Below, piece after piece: positions 25,467 through 32,122 of a stretch of 64,000 nucleotides of DNA. The stretch spans positions 186,001 through 250,000 of the forward strand of contig NZ_SMBO01000004.1 in the NCBI RefSeq assembly GCF_004342985.1, written 5' to 3'. Below the pieces are notes generated by a model. That model did not search any database. It had not been told where the DNA came from and was given only the letters and a program-made list of their open reading frames with translations. Origin of the DNA: Novosphingobium sp. PhB57. GTDB taxonomy: Bacteria > Pseudomonadota > Alphaproteobacteria > Sphingomonadales > Sphingomonadaceae. The translations under genes and the position numbers were made by a program. The stretch's first letter is position 1, and each line of letters begins with the position of its first letter.

Positions 25467-27806
25467 ATGAAACTTCTCCTTTCGGTCGCCCTGCTGACCA
25501 GCGCCCTTTTCGTGCAACCGCTGGCCGCGGTGCCGGACGACGACGTGCTGCGCTGGGTGGACCCGATGATCGGCACCGGCCCCGAAGGACATACCTTCCC
25601 GGGCGCCAGCGCGCCGTTCGGCATGGTGCAGCTCTCGCCCGATACCGACGCGACCTGCCAGATACGCGACTGCTACGCCCATGCCGCCGGCTACAGCTAT
25701 CACGACAGCACGATCCAGGGCTTCAGCCACACGCACTTTTCAGGAGCCGGGCACTCGGACCTGGGCGACCTGCTGGTGATGCCCGCCATCGGCCCGGCCA
25801 GCGCCGTGAAGCTCGACCCCGGCAGCGCCGACCGGCCCGGTTCCGGCTATCGTCAGCGCTTCTCGCACGGGACCGAAGTGGCCAGCGCGGGCTACTATGC
25901 CGTGACCCTGGCCGACAGCGGCGTGCGTGCGGAACTGACCGCCGGAACCCGCGTCGGCATCCATCGCTATGCTTTCCCCAAGGGCACGGACGCGCACCTG
26001 GTGATCGACTTGCGCAGCAGCCTCTACGATTATCCCGGCAAGATCCTGTGGTCGGGCCTGCACGTGCACCAGGACGGCACGATCACCGGCTTTCGCGAGA
26101 CGCGCGGCTGGGCGCCGGGCCGCAAGCTGTTCTTTGCGATGCGCTTTTCCGCGCCGTTGAAAGACCACGCCTTCATCGACCGTGACGAGCACGTTCCCTA
26201 CAAGGGCTTCCGCGCACCGCAGGCGCTGCCGGGCCGGAGCGCGGACGGCGTGGCCGAGAAGCTGGGCAAGGCGCTGGAGGCCCGGCTGGACTTCGGCTCG
26301 CTGGACCGGCCGCTGGAAGTGCGCGTCGCGCTGTCCGGGGTGGACGAGCAAGGCGCCATCGCCAATCTCGATGCCGAGGGCGCCGATTTCGAGACCGTGC
26401 GCCGCCGCACCGAGGGGCAGTGGCGCGAAGCCCTGGCCCGGCTCAGCATGGACGCACCGCCGAAGATGCGGACCAGTCTCTATACCGCGCTCTATCACAG
26501 CCTGCTCGCACCCAGCGTATGGAGCGACACCGACGGGCGCTATCGCGGCCCTGACGATCAGGTCCACATCGCACGCGATTTCACGTTCCGCTCGACCTTT
26601 TCGCTTTGGGACACTTTCCGCGCCGAGCACCCGCTGCTGACCCTGGTACAGCCGGAAAGAACCACGTCCGACATCGTCAATTCGCTGGTCGCCAGCCGCG
26701 AGCACAGTCCCTGGGGCATCCTGCCGGTGTGGCAATTCGCCGGGCGCGAAACCTGGACAATGATCGGCTATCATGCCGCGCCGGTGATCGCCGATGCCTA
26801 TCTCAAGGGCCTCGGCGGGTTCGATGCGGCCAGGGCGCTCGACGCGATGGTCGCCAGCGCCGACTATGCGCCCTACGGCGGCCTGGCCGAATATATCCAG
26901 CGCGGCTACGTGCCGATCGACAAGGAACCCGAGGCGGCATCGAAGACGGTCGAGTACGCTTACGACGACTGGACGATCGCCCGCATGGCGCAGGCCATGG
27001 GCCGCAAGGATCAGGCCGCGCGGTTCGCAAAGCGCGCCGGATACTGGCGCAATTCCTTCGACGCGAAGAGCGGCTGGCTGCGCGCCCGCAAGAGCGACGG
27101 CACTTTCCGCACGCCGTTCGATCCCACCGCGATCAACTACGGTTCGGACTATACCGAGGGCAACGCCTGGCAATATAGCTGGTTCGTGCCGCAGGACCAG
27201 GCCGGGCTGTTCCGCATGCTCGGCGGCGACGGCAAGGTCATCGCCCGGCTGGACGCCATGTTCGACTTCGACAATTCGAAACTCGACTACAGCCATGCCG
27301 AGGACATTTCCGGCCTGATCGGTCAATATATCCACGGCAACGAGCCGAGCCATCACGTCGCCTACCTCTACGCCCATGCCGGCGCGCCGTGGCGCACGCA
27401 GGAGCGGTTGAAGCAGATCGTCGAGAGCCAGTACAAGCCCACGCCGGATGGCCTGTCCGGCAATGACGACCTGGGCCAGATGTCGGCCTGGCTGGTCTTC
27501 ACGGGGCTTGGCTTCTATCCGGTGACGCCCGGATCCAACCAGTATGTGATCGGCCGTCCCTTTGTGCGCCATGCCGCCATCACGCTGCCCGGCGGCAAGA
27601 CCTTCACCATCGAGACCGACGCCTTCTCCGACGCCAATCCCTATGTCGGCAAAGTGGAACTGAACGGACGCCCGCTCGACCGCGCATGGATCTCCGATGC
27701 CGAAATACGCGGCGGCGGCACGCTTCGCTTCGTGATGCAGGCCCGGCCCGACAAGGCCTGGGGCTCAGGTCGCGGGGTCAGGCCCTTCTCGATGTCGGCG
27801 CACTGA
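25467..27806 (+). CDS. GH92 family alpha-1,2-mannosidase, exported
   Basis: This calcium-dependent exo-alpha-mannosidase has about 779 aa and inverts configuration at non-reducing mannose ends of glycans. The signal peptide [20 protein letters not shown] is followed by the GH92 hallmark [17 protein letters not shown] and [13 protein letters not shown]. Later come [15 protein letters not shown], the conserved [16 protein letters not shown] and [11 protein letters not shown], and the C-terminal [12 protein letters not shown]. The length matches the family. The longer frame begins with a TTG 12 codons upstream; the ATG at 25467 is chosen because it begins the signal peptide. Its 3' end overlaps the convergent DoxX gene by 29 bases. 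No other mannan gene lies next to it. Confidence 0.92.
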   Translation: MKLLLSVALLTSALFVQPLAAVPDDDVLRWVDPMIGTGPEGHTFPGASAPFGMVQLSPDTDATCQIRDCYAHAAGYSYHDSTIQGFSHTHFSGAGHSDLGDLLVMPAIGPASAVKLDPGSADRPGSGYRQRFSHGTEVASAGYYAVTLADSGVRAELTAGTRVGIHRYAFPKGTDAHLVIDLRSSLYDYPGKILWSGLHVHQDGTITGFRETRGWAPGRKLFFAMRFSAPLKDHAFIDRDEHVPYKGFRAPQALPGRSADGVAEKLGKALEARLDFGSLDRPLEVRVALSGVDEQGAIANLDAEGADFETVRRRTEGQWREALARLSMDAPPKMRTSLYTALYHSLLAPSVWSDTDGRYRGPDDQVHIARDFTFRSTFSLWDTFRAEHPLLTLVQPERTTSDIVNSLVASREHSPWGILPVWQFAGRETWTMIGYHAAPVIADAYLKGLGGFDAARALDAMVASADYAPYGGLAEYIQRGYVPIDKEPEAASKTVEYAYDDWTIARMAQAMGRKDQAARFAKRAGYWRNSFDAKSGWLRARKSDGTFRTPFDPTAINYGSDYTEGNAWQYSWFVPQDQAGLFRMLGGDGKVIARLDAMFDFDNSKLDYSHAEDISGLIGQYIHGNEPSHHVAYLYAHAGAPWRTQERLKQIVESQYKPTPDGLSGNDDLGQMSAWLVFTGLGFYPVTPGSNQYVIGRPFVRHAAITLPGGKTFTIETDAFSDANPYVGKVELNGRPLDRAWISDAEIRGGGTLRFVMQARPDKAWGSGRGVRPFSMSAH

Positions 27807-28263
27807 CCGTCCGCCCCGCCCCCGGCATGTTTCTAATCAGCGCATCGAGCGACCATGCTCCGCCGCCGCGCGCGATGAGCGGCAGCAGGATCGCAGCCCA
27901 ACTGAGATGCGTTGGCCAGGCATCGGGATAGACGAATATCTCGATGACGGCGGTCATGCCCAGCAGGGCGGCTGCGGCCGGCCGGGTGCACAGCCCCAGC
28001 ACCAGCAGGATCGGGAAGACATGTTCGGAATAGGCCGCCGCTCTGGCCGCGAATTCGGGCGATACGAGCGGCAGCGCATATTCGCTGCGGAACAGCTCGA
28101 AGGTGCCGGGGGTGATGGTAAGGATGCCCTCCACCTTGCTGCGGCCGGACTGGAAGAAGACCGCCGCTATGCCCAGCCGGGCGATCAGCAGGAGCAGATC
28201 CTCGGGCAGGAGGCGGGCCGCCAGCGCGGCGGCGCGATCGGAAAAGGCTTGGAGCTTGGGCAT
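27778..28263 (-). CDS. DoxX-family membrane protein of the bufferin locus
   Basis: This protein of 161 aa has four hydrophobic segments typical of Dox[27 protein letters not shown], then [40 protein letters not shown] and [15 protein letters not shown]. The GRSKVEG stretch after helix 1 is the usual conserved turn. The start is the ATG at 28263 giving [10 protein letters not shown]; the open frame extends upstream through an intergenic hairpin. It lies 92 bases downstream of the DUF2282 precursor gene on the same strand. DoxX genes accompany DUF2282/DUF692/DUF2063 in the Legionella gig operon and in Caulobacter SigF-controlled operons, so a role in the same metal or oxidative response is likely. 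Its biochemical activity is not established. Confidence 0.85.
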   Translation of the reverse strand: MPKLQAFSDRAAALAARLLPEDLLLLIARLGIAAVFFQSGRSKVEGILTITPGTFELFRSEYALPLVSPEFAARAAAYSEHVFPILLVLGLCTRPAAAALLGMTAVIEIFVYPDAWPTHLSWAAILLPLIARGGGAWSLDALIRNMPGAGRTVSAPTSRRA

Positions 28264-28287
28264 GGCGCGGTGTTCCGTGAAAGAGCG

Positions 28288-28333
28288 CCCGCATCCGGAG
28301 CCAGAGCCGATCACAGCACTGGCCGGATGCGGG
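28288..28333 (-). terminator. Strong hairpin between the four-Cys precursor gene and doxX
   Basis: CCCGCATCCGG and CCGGATGCGGG form a perfect eleven-base stem, with further CCAG/CTGG pairing inside. It starts 22 bases after the precursor stop, and CTCTTTC follows on the minus strand. It could act as a partial terminator or mRNA-stabilising stem that lowers doxX output relative to the peptide. Confidence 0.6.
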
Positions 28334-28355
28334 CTGAACGGGTTCGCTGAAAGGC

Positions 28356-28619
28356 TCAGGTCTTGGGCGTCAACGAGCCGTGGCCCTTGGGCGTCTTGAT
28401 CTTCTCGCACGAACCGGCCTTCACCAGCTTCCAGGCATTGCCCTGGTAATCGGTCTTCGAAGTGCCGGCGCAGCTGGTGCCCGCACCGGCCTTGCAATCG
28501 TTCTTTCCGGCGAGCGAGACGCCGTAGCACTTTTCCATGGGGGCGGCGGGCGCCGCGGCGGCATGGCCGGCGACGGACAGGGCAAGGGCGGCGGCGAGCG
28601 CGGCGGGGGTCTTGTTCAT
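28356..28619 (-). CDS. bufA1: DUF2282 four-Cys bufferin-type precursor peptide (BufA1-like)
   Basis: This is a small exported peptide precursor of 87 aa. The signal peptide [20 protein letters not shown] ends near AAAPAAP, and the mature part begins at about [15 protein letters not shown]. The four Cys (31, 42, 50, 71) and the motifs [20 protein letters not shown] and [11 protein letters not shown] are diagnostic of DUF2282. Members of this family are now described as bufferins, RiPP peptides whose Cys residues are modified by an MNIO enzyme and which bind copper in the periplasm. An exact GTAACC-N16-CGAA promoter lies upstream. Unusually, no MNIO gene is in this transcript: only doxX follows. 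The MNIO encoded across the sigF-nrsF genes may serve it. Confidence 0.9.
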   Translation of the reverse strand: MNKTPAALAAALALSVAGHAAAAPAAPMEKCYGVSLAGKNDCKAGAGTSCAGTSKTDYQGNAWKLVKAGSCEKIKTPKGHGSLTPKT

Positions 28620-28673
28620 GGCGGAAGTCACCTTTCGTGCAGGCCGGTCATTCGGCCGCTTCATGAAAGCCAG

Positions 28674-28700
28674 TTCGGACCGATGCCGACGAAGGTTACA
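28674..28700 (-). promoter_or_regulatory. SigF-type ECF promoter of the four-Cys precursor gene
   Basis: On the minus strand TGTAACC (28700-28694) is followed after exactly 16 bases by CGAA (28677-28674), the GTAACC-N16-CGAA consensus known for Caulobacter SigF promoters. The precursor ATG lies about 55 bases downstream. Confidence 0.85.
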
Positions 28701-28733
28701 GTGCGCGGCGCCGAAATTTATTCTAGACTGGCC

Positions 28734-28760
28734 TGTAACCATTGCCGCCACTTTCCCGAA
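28734..28760 (+). promoter_or_regulatory. SigF-type ECF promoter of sigF-nrsF (autoregulation)
   Basis: TGTAACC (28734-28740), 16 bases, then CGAA (28757-28760). The sigF start codon is at 28779, with GAGGAG at 28768-28773, leaving a very short leader. The -35 element lies only about 34 bases from that of the divergent precursor promoter. Confidence 0.85.
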
Positions 28761-28778
28761 TGGGGGTGAGGAGCATCG

Positions 28779-29318
28779 ATGCAGGCAAGCGAAGACGAAC
28801 TGAGGGCGATGATGATCGGCGGGCTGAATGGTCACGCGCCGTCTCATGCCGCGTTGCTGCGTGCGCTTGTCCCCCTGCTCCGCGCTTTCTATCGCCGCCG
28901 CATGCAGGGCGGCGAAGACGATATCGAGGACCTCGTGCAGGAAACGCTGATCGCCGTGCATACCCGGCGCGCCACTTACGACCGTGACCGCCTGTTCACC
29001 CCATGGCTCTTTGCGGTCGCGCGCTACAAGATGATCGACCACTTCCGGCTCCGCCGCCGCAATTGCCCGATCGAGGGATTGGAGGAAATCCTGGTTGCCG
29101 AAGGTTTCGAGGATGCCAGCAATGCCCGCATGGACCTGGACCGCCTGCTTGCGGACCTGCCGCCCAAGCAGGCGGAGTCCATCCGCGCCACCCGGATCGA
29201 CGGTCTCAGCATCACCGAAACCGCCGACCGCGCGGGCCTTGGCGCGTCGGACGTGAAAGTCTCGGTCCACCGGGGTCTCAAGGCGCTGGCCGCCCGTATC
29301 GCGGGAGAGCGGCGATGA
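28779..29318 (+). CDS. sigF: ECF sigma factor SigF (metal/oxidative stress)
   Basis: This ECF sigma factor of 179 aa would transcribe the bufferin genes when released from NrsF. Region 2 includes [20 protein letters not shown] and [20 protein letters not shown]. Region 4 includes [18 protein letters not shown] and the helix-turn-helix [20 protein letters not shown]. The context of a DUF1109 anti-sigma immediately downstream with an ATGA overlap matches Caulobacter sigF-nrsF, where the pair responds to chromate, cadmium and copper-type stress. Its own promoter and those of both precursor genes carry the same GTAACC-N16-CGAA element. The Shine-Dalgarno GAGGAG is strong. Confidence 0.92.
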   Translation: MQASEDELRAMMIGGLNGHAPSHAALLRALVPLLRAFYRRRMQGGEDDIEDLVQETLIAVHTRRATYDRDRLFTPWLFAVARYKMIDHFRLRRRNCPIEGLEEILVAEGFEDASNARMDLDRLLADLPPKQAESIRATRIDGLSITETADRAGLGASDVKVSVHRGLKALAARIAGERR

Positions 29319-29956
29319 ACGTCGAGACTCTCATCGACACGCTCTCGGCCGACGTGAAGCCGGTGCGCCGCCACGCGGTAGCACGGCGGATCGCGCTGGG
29401 CCTGCTCATGGGCGGCGCGGCCACCGCCATCCTGATCGCCATCGGCCTGGGCATCCGGCCCGATCTGGGTCTGGCGATGCGCGGCTATTCGTTCTGGGTG
29501 AAGTGGCTCTACACGCTCTCGCTGGCGGTCTGCGCGCTGATCCTGGTCGCCCGACTGGCGCGGCCGGGCAGGTCCGCATCGCGCTGGCTATGGCTGCTGC
29601 CCGTACCGGTCTGCCTGCTCGCCGTTATCGGCGTGGTAGAGATGGCCCATGTCCCGCAGGCGGAATGGCTGGCGATGTGGCTGGGGCATAGCTGGAAGGT
29701 CTGTTCTTCGCTGGTGCTCATGCTGGCCGCGCCGATCTTCGTCGGCCTGCTCTGGTCGTTCCGCCGACTGGCGCCCACGCGGCTGCGTGCGGCGGGGGCG
29801 GCAGCGGGGCTTGCCGCAGGGTCCTGCGCGGCGACCCTCTATTGCCTGCACTGCCCGGAAGTCTCGGCGATCTTCGTGCTGACGTGGTATACGCTGGGCA
29901 TCGCGCTGGCGGCGGGCGCCGGGGCCCTGCTGGGGCCTCGCGTGCTGCGCTGGTAA
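29315..29956 (+). CDS. nrsF: NrsF-like DUF1109 membrane anti-sigma factor
   Basis: This inner-membrane anti-sigma factor has 213 aa. A cytosolic N-terminus ([20 protein letters not shown]) would hold SigF, and six hydrophobic helices follow (first at about 27-45). Cys130 ([11 protein letters not shown]) and Cys180 (YCLHCPEVS) stand almost exactly where the two conserved sensing Cys of Caulobacter NrsF are placed. Additional Cys lie at 73, 100, 171 and 177. Metal or oxidant attack on these Cys is thought to release the sigma factor. The start codon overlaps the sigF stop (ATGA), so production is coupled one to one. The open frame extends far upstream, but only this ATG gives the known N-terminus. 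Confidence 0.9.
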   Translation: MNVETLIDTLSADVKPVRRHAVARRIALGLLMGGAATAILIAIGLGIRPDLGLAMRGYSFWVKWLYTLSLAVCALILVARLARPGRSASRWLWLLPVPVCLLAVIGVVEMAHVPQAEWLAMWLGHSWKVCSSLVLMLAAPIFVGLLWSFRRLAPTRLRAAGAAAGLAAGSCAATLYCLHCPEVSAIFVLTWYTLGIALAAGAGALLGPRVLRW

Positions 29957-29973
29957 AAAGAAATTGCCGGCGC

Positions 29974-30000
29974 TGTAACCTCGGCCCGCTCCGCGCCGAA
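29974..30000 (+). promoter_or_regulatory. SigF-type ECF promoter of the six-Cys precursor operon
   Basis: TGTAACC (29974-29980), exactly 16 bases, then CGAA (29997-30000), about 43 bases before the precursor ATG at 30043. This is the third identical element in 1.3 kb. Confidence 0.85.
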
Positions 30001-30042
30001 CTGGAAGGGCCAAACCGGCACTACCCATCGGGAGATCGATCC

Positions 30043-30312
30043 ATGAACGCCAAGTCCACCAGCATCACTTTCGCCGCCACGGCCGCCCTGCTCGCTCTCG
30101 GCGCCGCTGCCAACGCCGTGCCCGCGAGCGCCCAGGACGCGAAGGCCGAAGCCATCCACTGCTACGGCGTCAACAGCTGCAAGGGCACTTCGGACTGCAA
30201 GACCGCCCAGAACGACTGCAAGGGCATGAACGTGTGCAAGGGCCACGGCTTCAAGGAAATGACCGCCAAGGCCTGCGCCGCTGCCGGCGGCCGCACCACC
30301 GAGGCCAAGTAA
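30043..30312 (+). CDS. bufA2: Six-Cys bufferin-type precursor peptide (BufA2-like)
   Basis: This exported peptide precursor has 89 aa. The signal peptide MNAKSTSITFAATAALLALG is followed by cleavage near PASAQDA. The mature chain has six Cys (40, 46, 52, 59, 65, 78) in a quasi-repeat of C-x5-C-K-G: HCYGVNSCKG, DCKTAQNDCKG and NVCKGHGF. This spacing is characteristic of the second small-protein family found upstream of DUF692 MNIO and DUF2063 genes. The MNIO is expected to convert Cys residues to thiooxazole-type groups that help bind Cu(I). The gene has a GGGAG ribosome site and a SigF-type promoter, and is followed within ten bases by a very stable hairpin. The Cys-rich pattern alone could suggest a metallothionein, but the signal peptide and gene order argue for a RiPP. 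Confidence 0.9.
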   Translation: MNAKSTSITFAATAALLALGAAANAVPASAQDAKAEAIHCYGVNSCKGTSDCKTAQNDCKGMNVCKGHGFKEMTAKACAAAGGRTTEAK

Positions 30313-30321
30313 AGTGCAGGA

Positions 30322-30353
30322 GGGCCCGGGCGGTTTCGCTTCCGCCCGGGCCC
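30322..30353 (+). terminator. Very stable hairpin between the six-Cys precursor gene and bufB
   Basis: GGGCCCGGGCGG and CCGCCCGGGCCC form a perfect twelve-base GC stem with a TTTCGCTT loop, starting ten bases after the precursor stop and followed by GCCTTCC. It probably acts as an attenuator or 3'-stabiliser, making much more precursor than modifying enzyme. Confidence 0.65.
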
Positions 30354-30381
30354 GCCTTCCCCCCGCCCACCTGCCGCGAGC

Positions 30382-31230
30382 ATGACCATGAACGCACCCG
30401 TCCCGACTTTCTCCGGCTATGGCCTCGGCCTTCGCAGGGAGCATTACCGCAACTTTCTCGAAACCGCGATCGACGTCGATTTCGTGGAAGTGATCTCGGA
30501 AAACTTCATGGTCGATGGCGGCCGCCCGCGCGACATCCTGCGGCGCGTGCGGGAACGCCACCCGGTGGCGCTGCACGGCGTTTCGATGTCGATCGGCTCG
30601 GCCGACGGCCTCGACCGCGCCTATCTCGAAAGGCTGAAGGCACTCGTCGACGAGATCGAGCCGCTGTTCGTGTCCGACCACCTCAGCTGGTCGCGTTTCG
30701 AAGGCTTCAATTCCCACGACCTGCTCCCCCTGCCCTATACCGCCGAAGCGCTCGACGTGGTCTGCGCGAACATCGGCCTGGCGCAGGATGTGCTGGGCCG
30801 CGCGATGCTGGTGGAGAACCCCTCCAGCTACGTCGCCTTCGACGGATCGACGATGAGCGAATGGGCCTTCATCGATGCCATGTGCCAGCGCACCGGCTGC
30901 CACCTGCTGCTGGACGTCAACAATATCCACGTCAGCGCCGTGAACCACGGCTTCGATCCGGTCGTCTATCTGGACGGCATCCCTGGCGCGCGGGTGCGCC
31001 AGGTCCATCTCGCGGGGCACAGCCAGGGCGAGGACATGCTGATCGACACGCATGACAGCCCCGTCCCGACTTCGGTCTGGACCCTTTACGAACATGCCAT
31101 GAGCCGCCTCGGCCCGGTGGCGACGATGATCGAGCGGGACGACGCCATCCCCCCGCTGGAAGAACTGCTGGCCGAACTGAATACGGCGCGCCGCATCGGC
31201 ACGGCGGCCCGGCGAAAGGCGGCGGCATGA
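30382..31230 (+). CDS. bufB: BufB: DUF692 multinuclear non-haem iron (MNIO) enzyme
   Basis: This enzyme of 282 aa has a TIM-barrel fold and modifies Cys residues of a precursor peptide using a two- or three-iron centre and oxygen. The metal-ligand motifs of DUF692 are all visible: EVISENF (Glu40), VALHGVSMSIG (His65), FVSDHLSW (His100), MLVENPSSY (Glu145), LLDVNNIHVS (Asp178, Asn180, Asn181, His183), QVHLAGH (His209, His213), IDTHDSPV (His224) and MIERDD (Glu251). The start is ATG 30382 or 30388. It sits between the six-Cys precursor gene and bufC, and its stop overlaps the bufC start (ATGA). It is the only MNIO gene in the window, although two precursor types are present. Confidence 0.93.
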   Translation: MTMNAPVPTFSGYGLGLRREHYRNFLETAIDVDFVEVISENFMVDGGRPRDILRRVRERHPVALHGVSMSIGSADGLDRAYLERLKALVDEIEPLFVSDHLSWSRFEGFNSHDLLPLPYTAEALDVVCANIGLAQDVLGRAMLVENPSSYVAFDGSTMSEWAFIDAMCQRTGCHLLLDVNNIHVSAVNHGFDPVVYLDGIPGARVRQVHLAGHSQGEDMLIDTHDSPVPTSVWTLYEHAMSRLGPVATMIERDDAIPPLEELLAELNTARRIGTAARRKAAA

Positions 31231-31991
31231 ACCTCGCGGCACTTCAGGGCGATTTTCGCGGATGGCTGGTCGAAGCTTCCGAACATGCGGCGCGCCGCAT
31301 CGGCCCGGCCGCCCGGCCCGGCCTGTCGGTCTATCAGAACAACTATCGCACGCAGCTGGTCACCTGCCTGGCCGAAACGCTGGGGCACACCCATGCCTGG
31401 CTGGGCGACGAAGCGTTTCTCGCTGCTTCCATCGCTCATATCGACGCGGTGCCCCCGCATGCCTGGACGCTGGACGTCTATCCCGCCGGCTTTGCCGAGA
31501 CGCTGGCCCGCCTCTATCCCGGTGATGCGGAAGTGTCCGAACTGGCGGCGCTGGAATGGGCGCTGTCCCGCGCGTTCACGGCGCCCGATGCCGCGCCGAT
31601 GCCGCTGACCGATCTCGCGGCGGTAGACTGGGACACCGCCGTCCTCCGCTTCGCGCCCAGCCTGCAGATCCTTCCCGCCACGACGAATGCGGCCGCGATC
31701 TGGTCGGCTCTGGCTGCCGGCGAAACGCCGCCCGCAGCCGCGCTCTTGCCGGAAGCCGCCGCGCTGCTGGTGTGGCGGCAGGACTTCGCCCCCACCTTTC
31801 GCACCATCGATGCCGTAGAAGAGCAGGCCATCGCCCTCTGCGCCGCGGGGCAGGATTTCACGGCGCTCTGCGCGTCACTGGCCGAGGCGCTGGGCGAGGA
31901 ACCCGGCATGGCCCGCGCCGCCGCCCTTCTGGGCAAATGGATCGGCGACGGCCTCATCATCGGCGCGGCCCCGCCTTCGACCGCCGCGTAA
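31227..31991 (+). CDS. bufC: BufC: DUF2063 partner protein of the MNIO
   Basis: This protein of 254 aa resembles the DUF2063 family (often labelled a putative DNA-binding domain), which pairs with DUF692 enzymes. The conserved N-terminal segment RRIGPAARPGLSVYQNNYRT and LAETLGHTHAWLGDEAFL are present, and the C-terminal half has VWRQDFAPTFRTIDAVEEQA. In RiPP systems of this type the partner protein binds the precursor and hands it to the MNIO, which is the likely role here rather than DNA binding. Translation is coupled to bufB by an ATGA overlap. A GC-rich hairpin follows the gene. Confidence 0.9.
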   Translation: MNLAALQGDFRGWLVEASEHAARRIGPAARPGLSVYQNNYRTQLVTCLAETLGHTHAWLGDEAFLAASIAHIDAVPPHAWTLDVYPAGFAETLARLYPGDAEVSELAALEWALSRAFTAPDAAPMPLTDLAAVDWDTAVLRFAPSLQILPATTNAAAIWSALAAGETPPAAALLPEAAALLVWRQDFAPTFRTIDAVEEQAIALCAAGQDFTALCASLAEALGEEPGMARAAALLGKWIGDGLIIGAAPPSTAA

Positions 31992-32037
31992 CGACCGGGC
32001 CCGGCAGGCCCGCCATCCGCAAGTCATCGTCCATTCT

Positions 32038-32058
32038 GGCCCCGCGGTCGCCGGGGCC
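32038..32058 (+). terminator. Hairpin after bufC
   Basis: GGCCCCG and CGGGGCC make a seven-base stem with a seven-base loop, 47 bases after the bufC stop, followed by CTTGCATT. It probably closes the bufA2-bufB-bufC transcript before the dehydratase gene. Confidence 0.5.
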
Positions 32059-32122
32059 CTTGCATTGGGGCCGGCAGGATGTGCTAGGTGTTCAGCGGCA
32101 GTGCCGAGAGAGGATGAAGACC

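Noticed and set aside
30043-30312. Metallothionein
   Set aside because: The Cys pattern alone would allow it, but the signal peptide, the adjoining MNIO and DUF2063 genes and the SigF promoter point to an exported bufferin-type RiPP precursor.
31227-31991. DNA-binding regulator function for the DUF2063 protein
   Set aside because: The family label mentions a putative DNA-binding domain, but coupling to the MNIO gene fits a precursor-binding partner better and no clear helix-turn-helix for DNA is visible.
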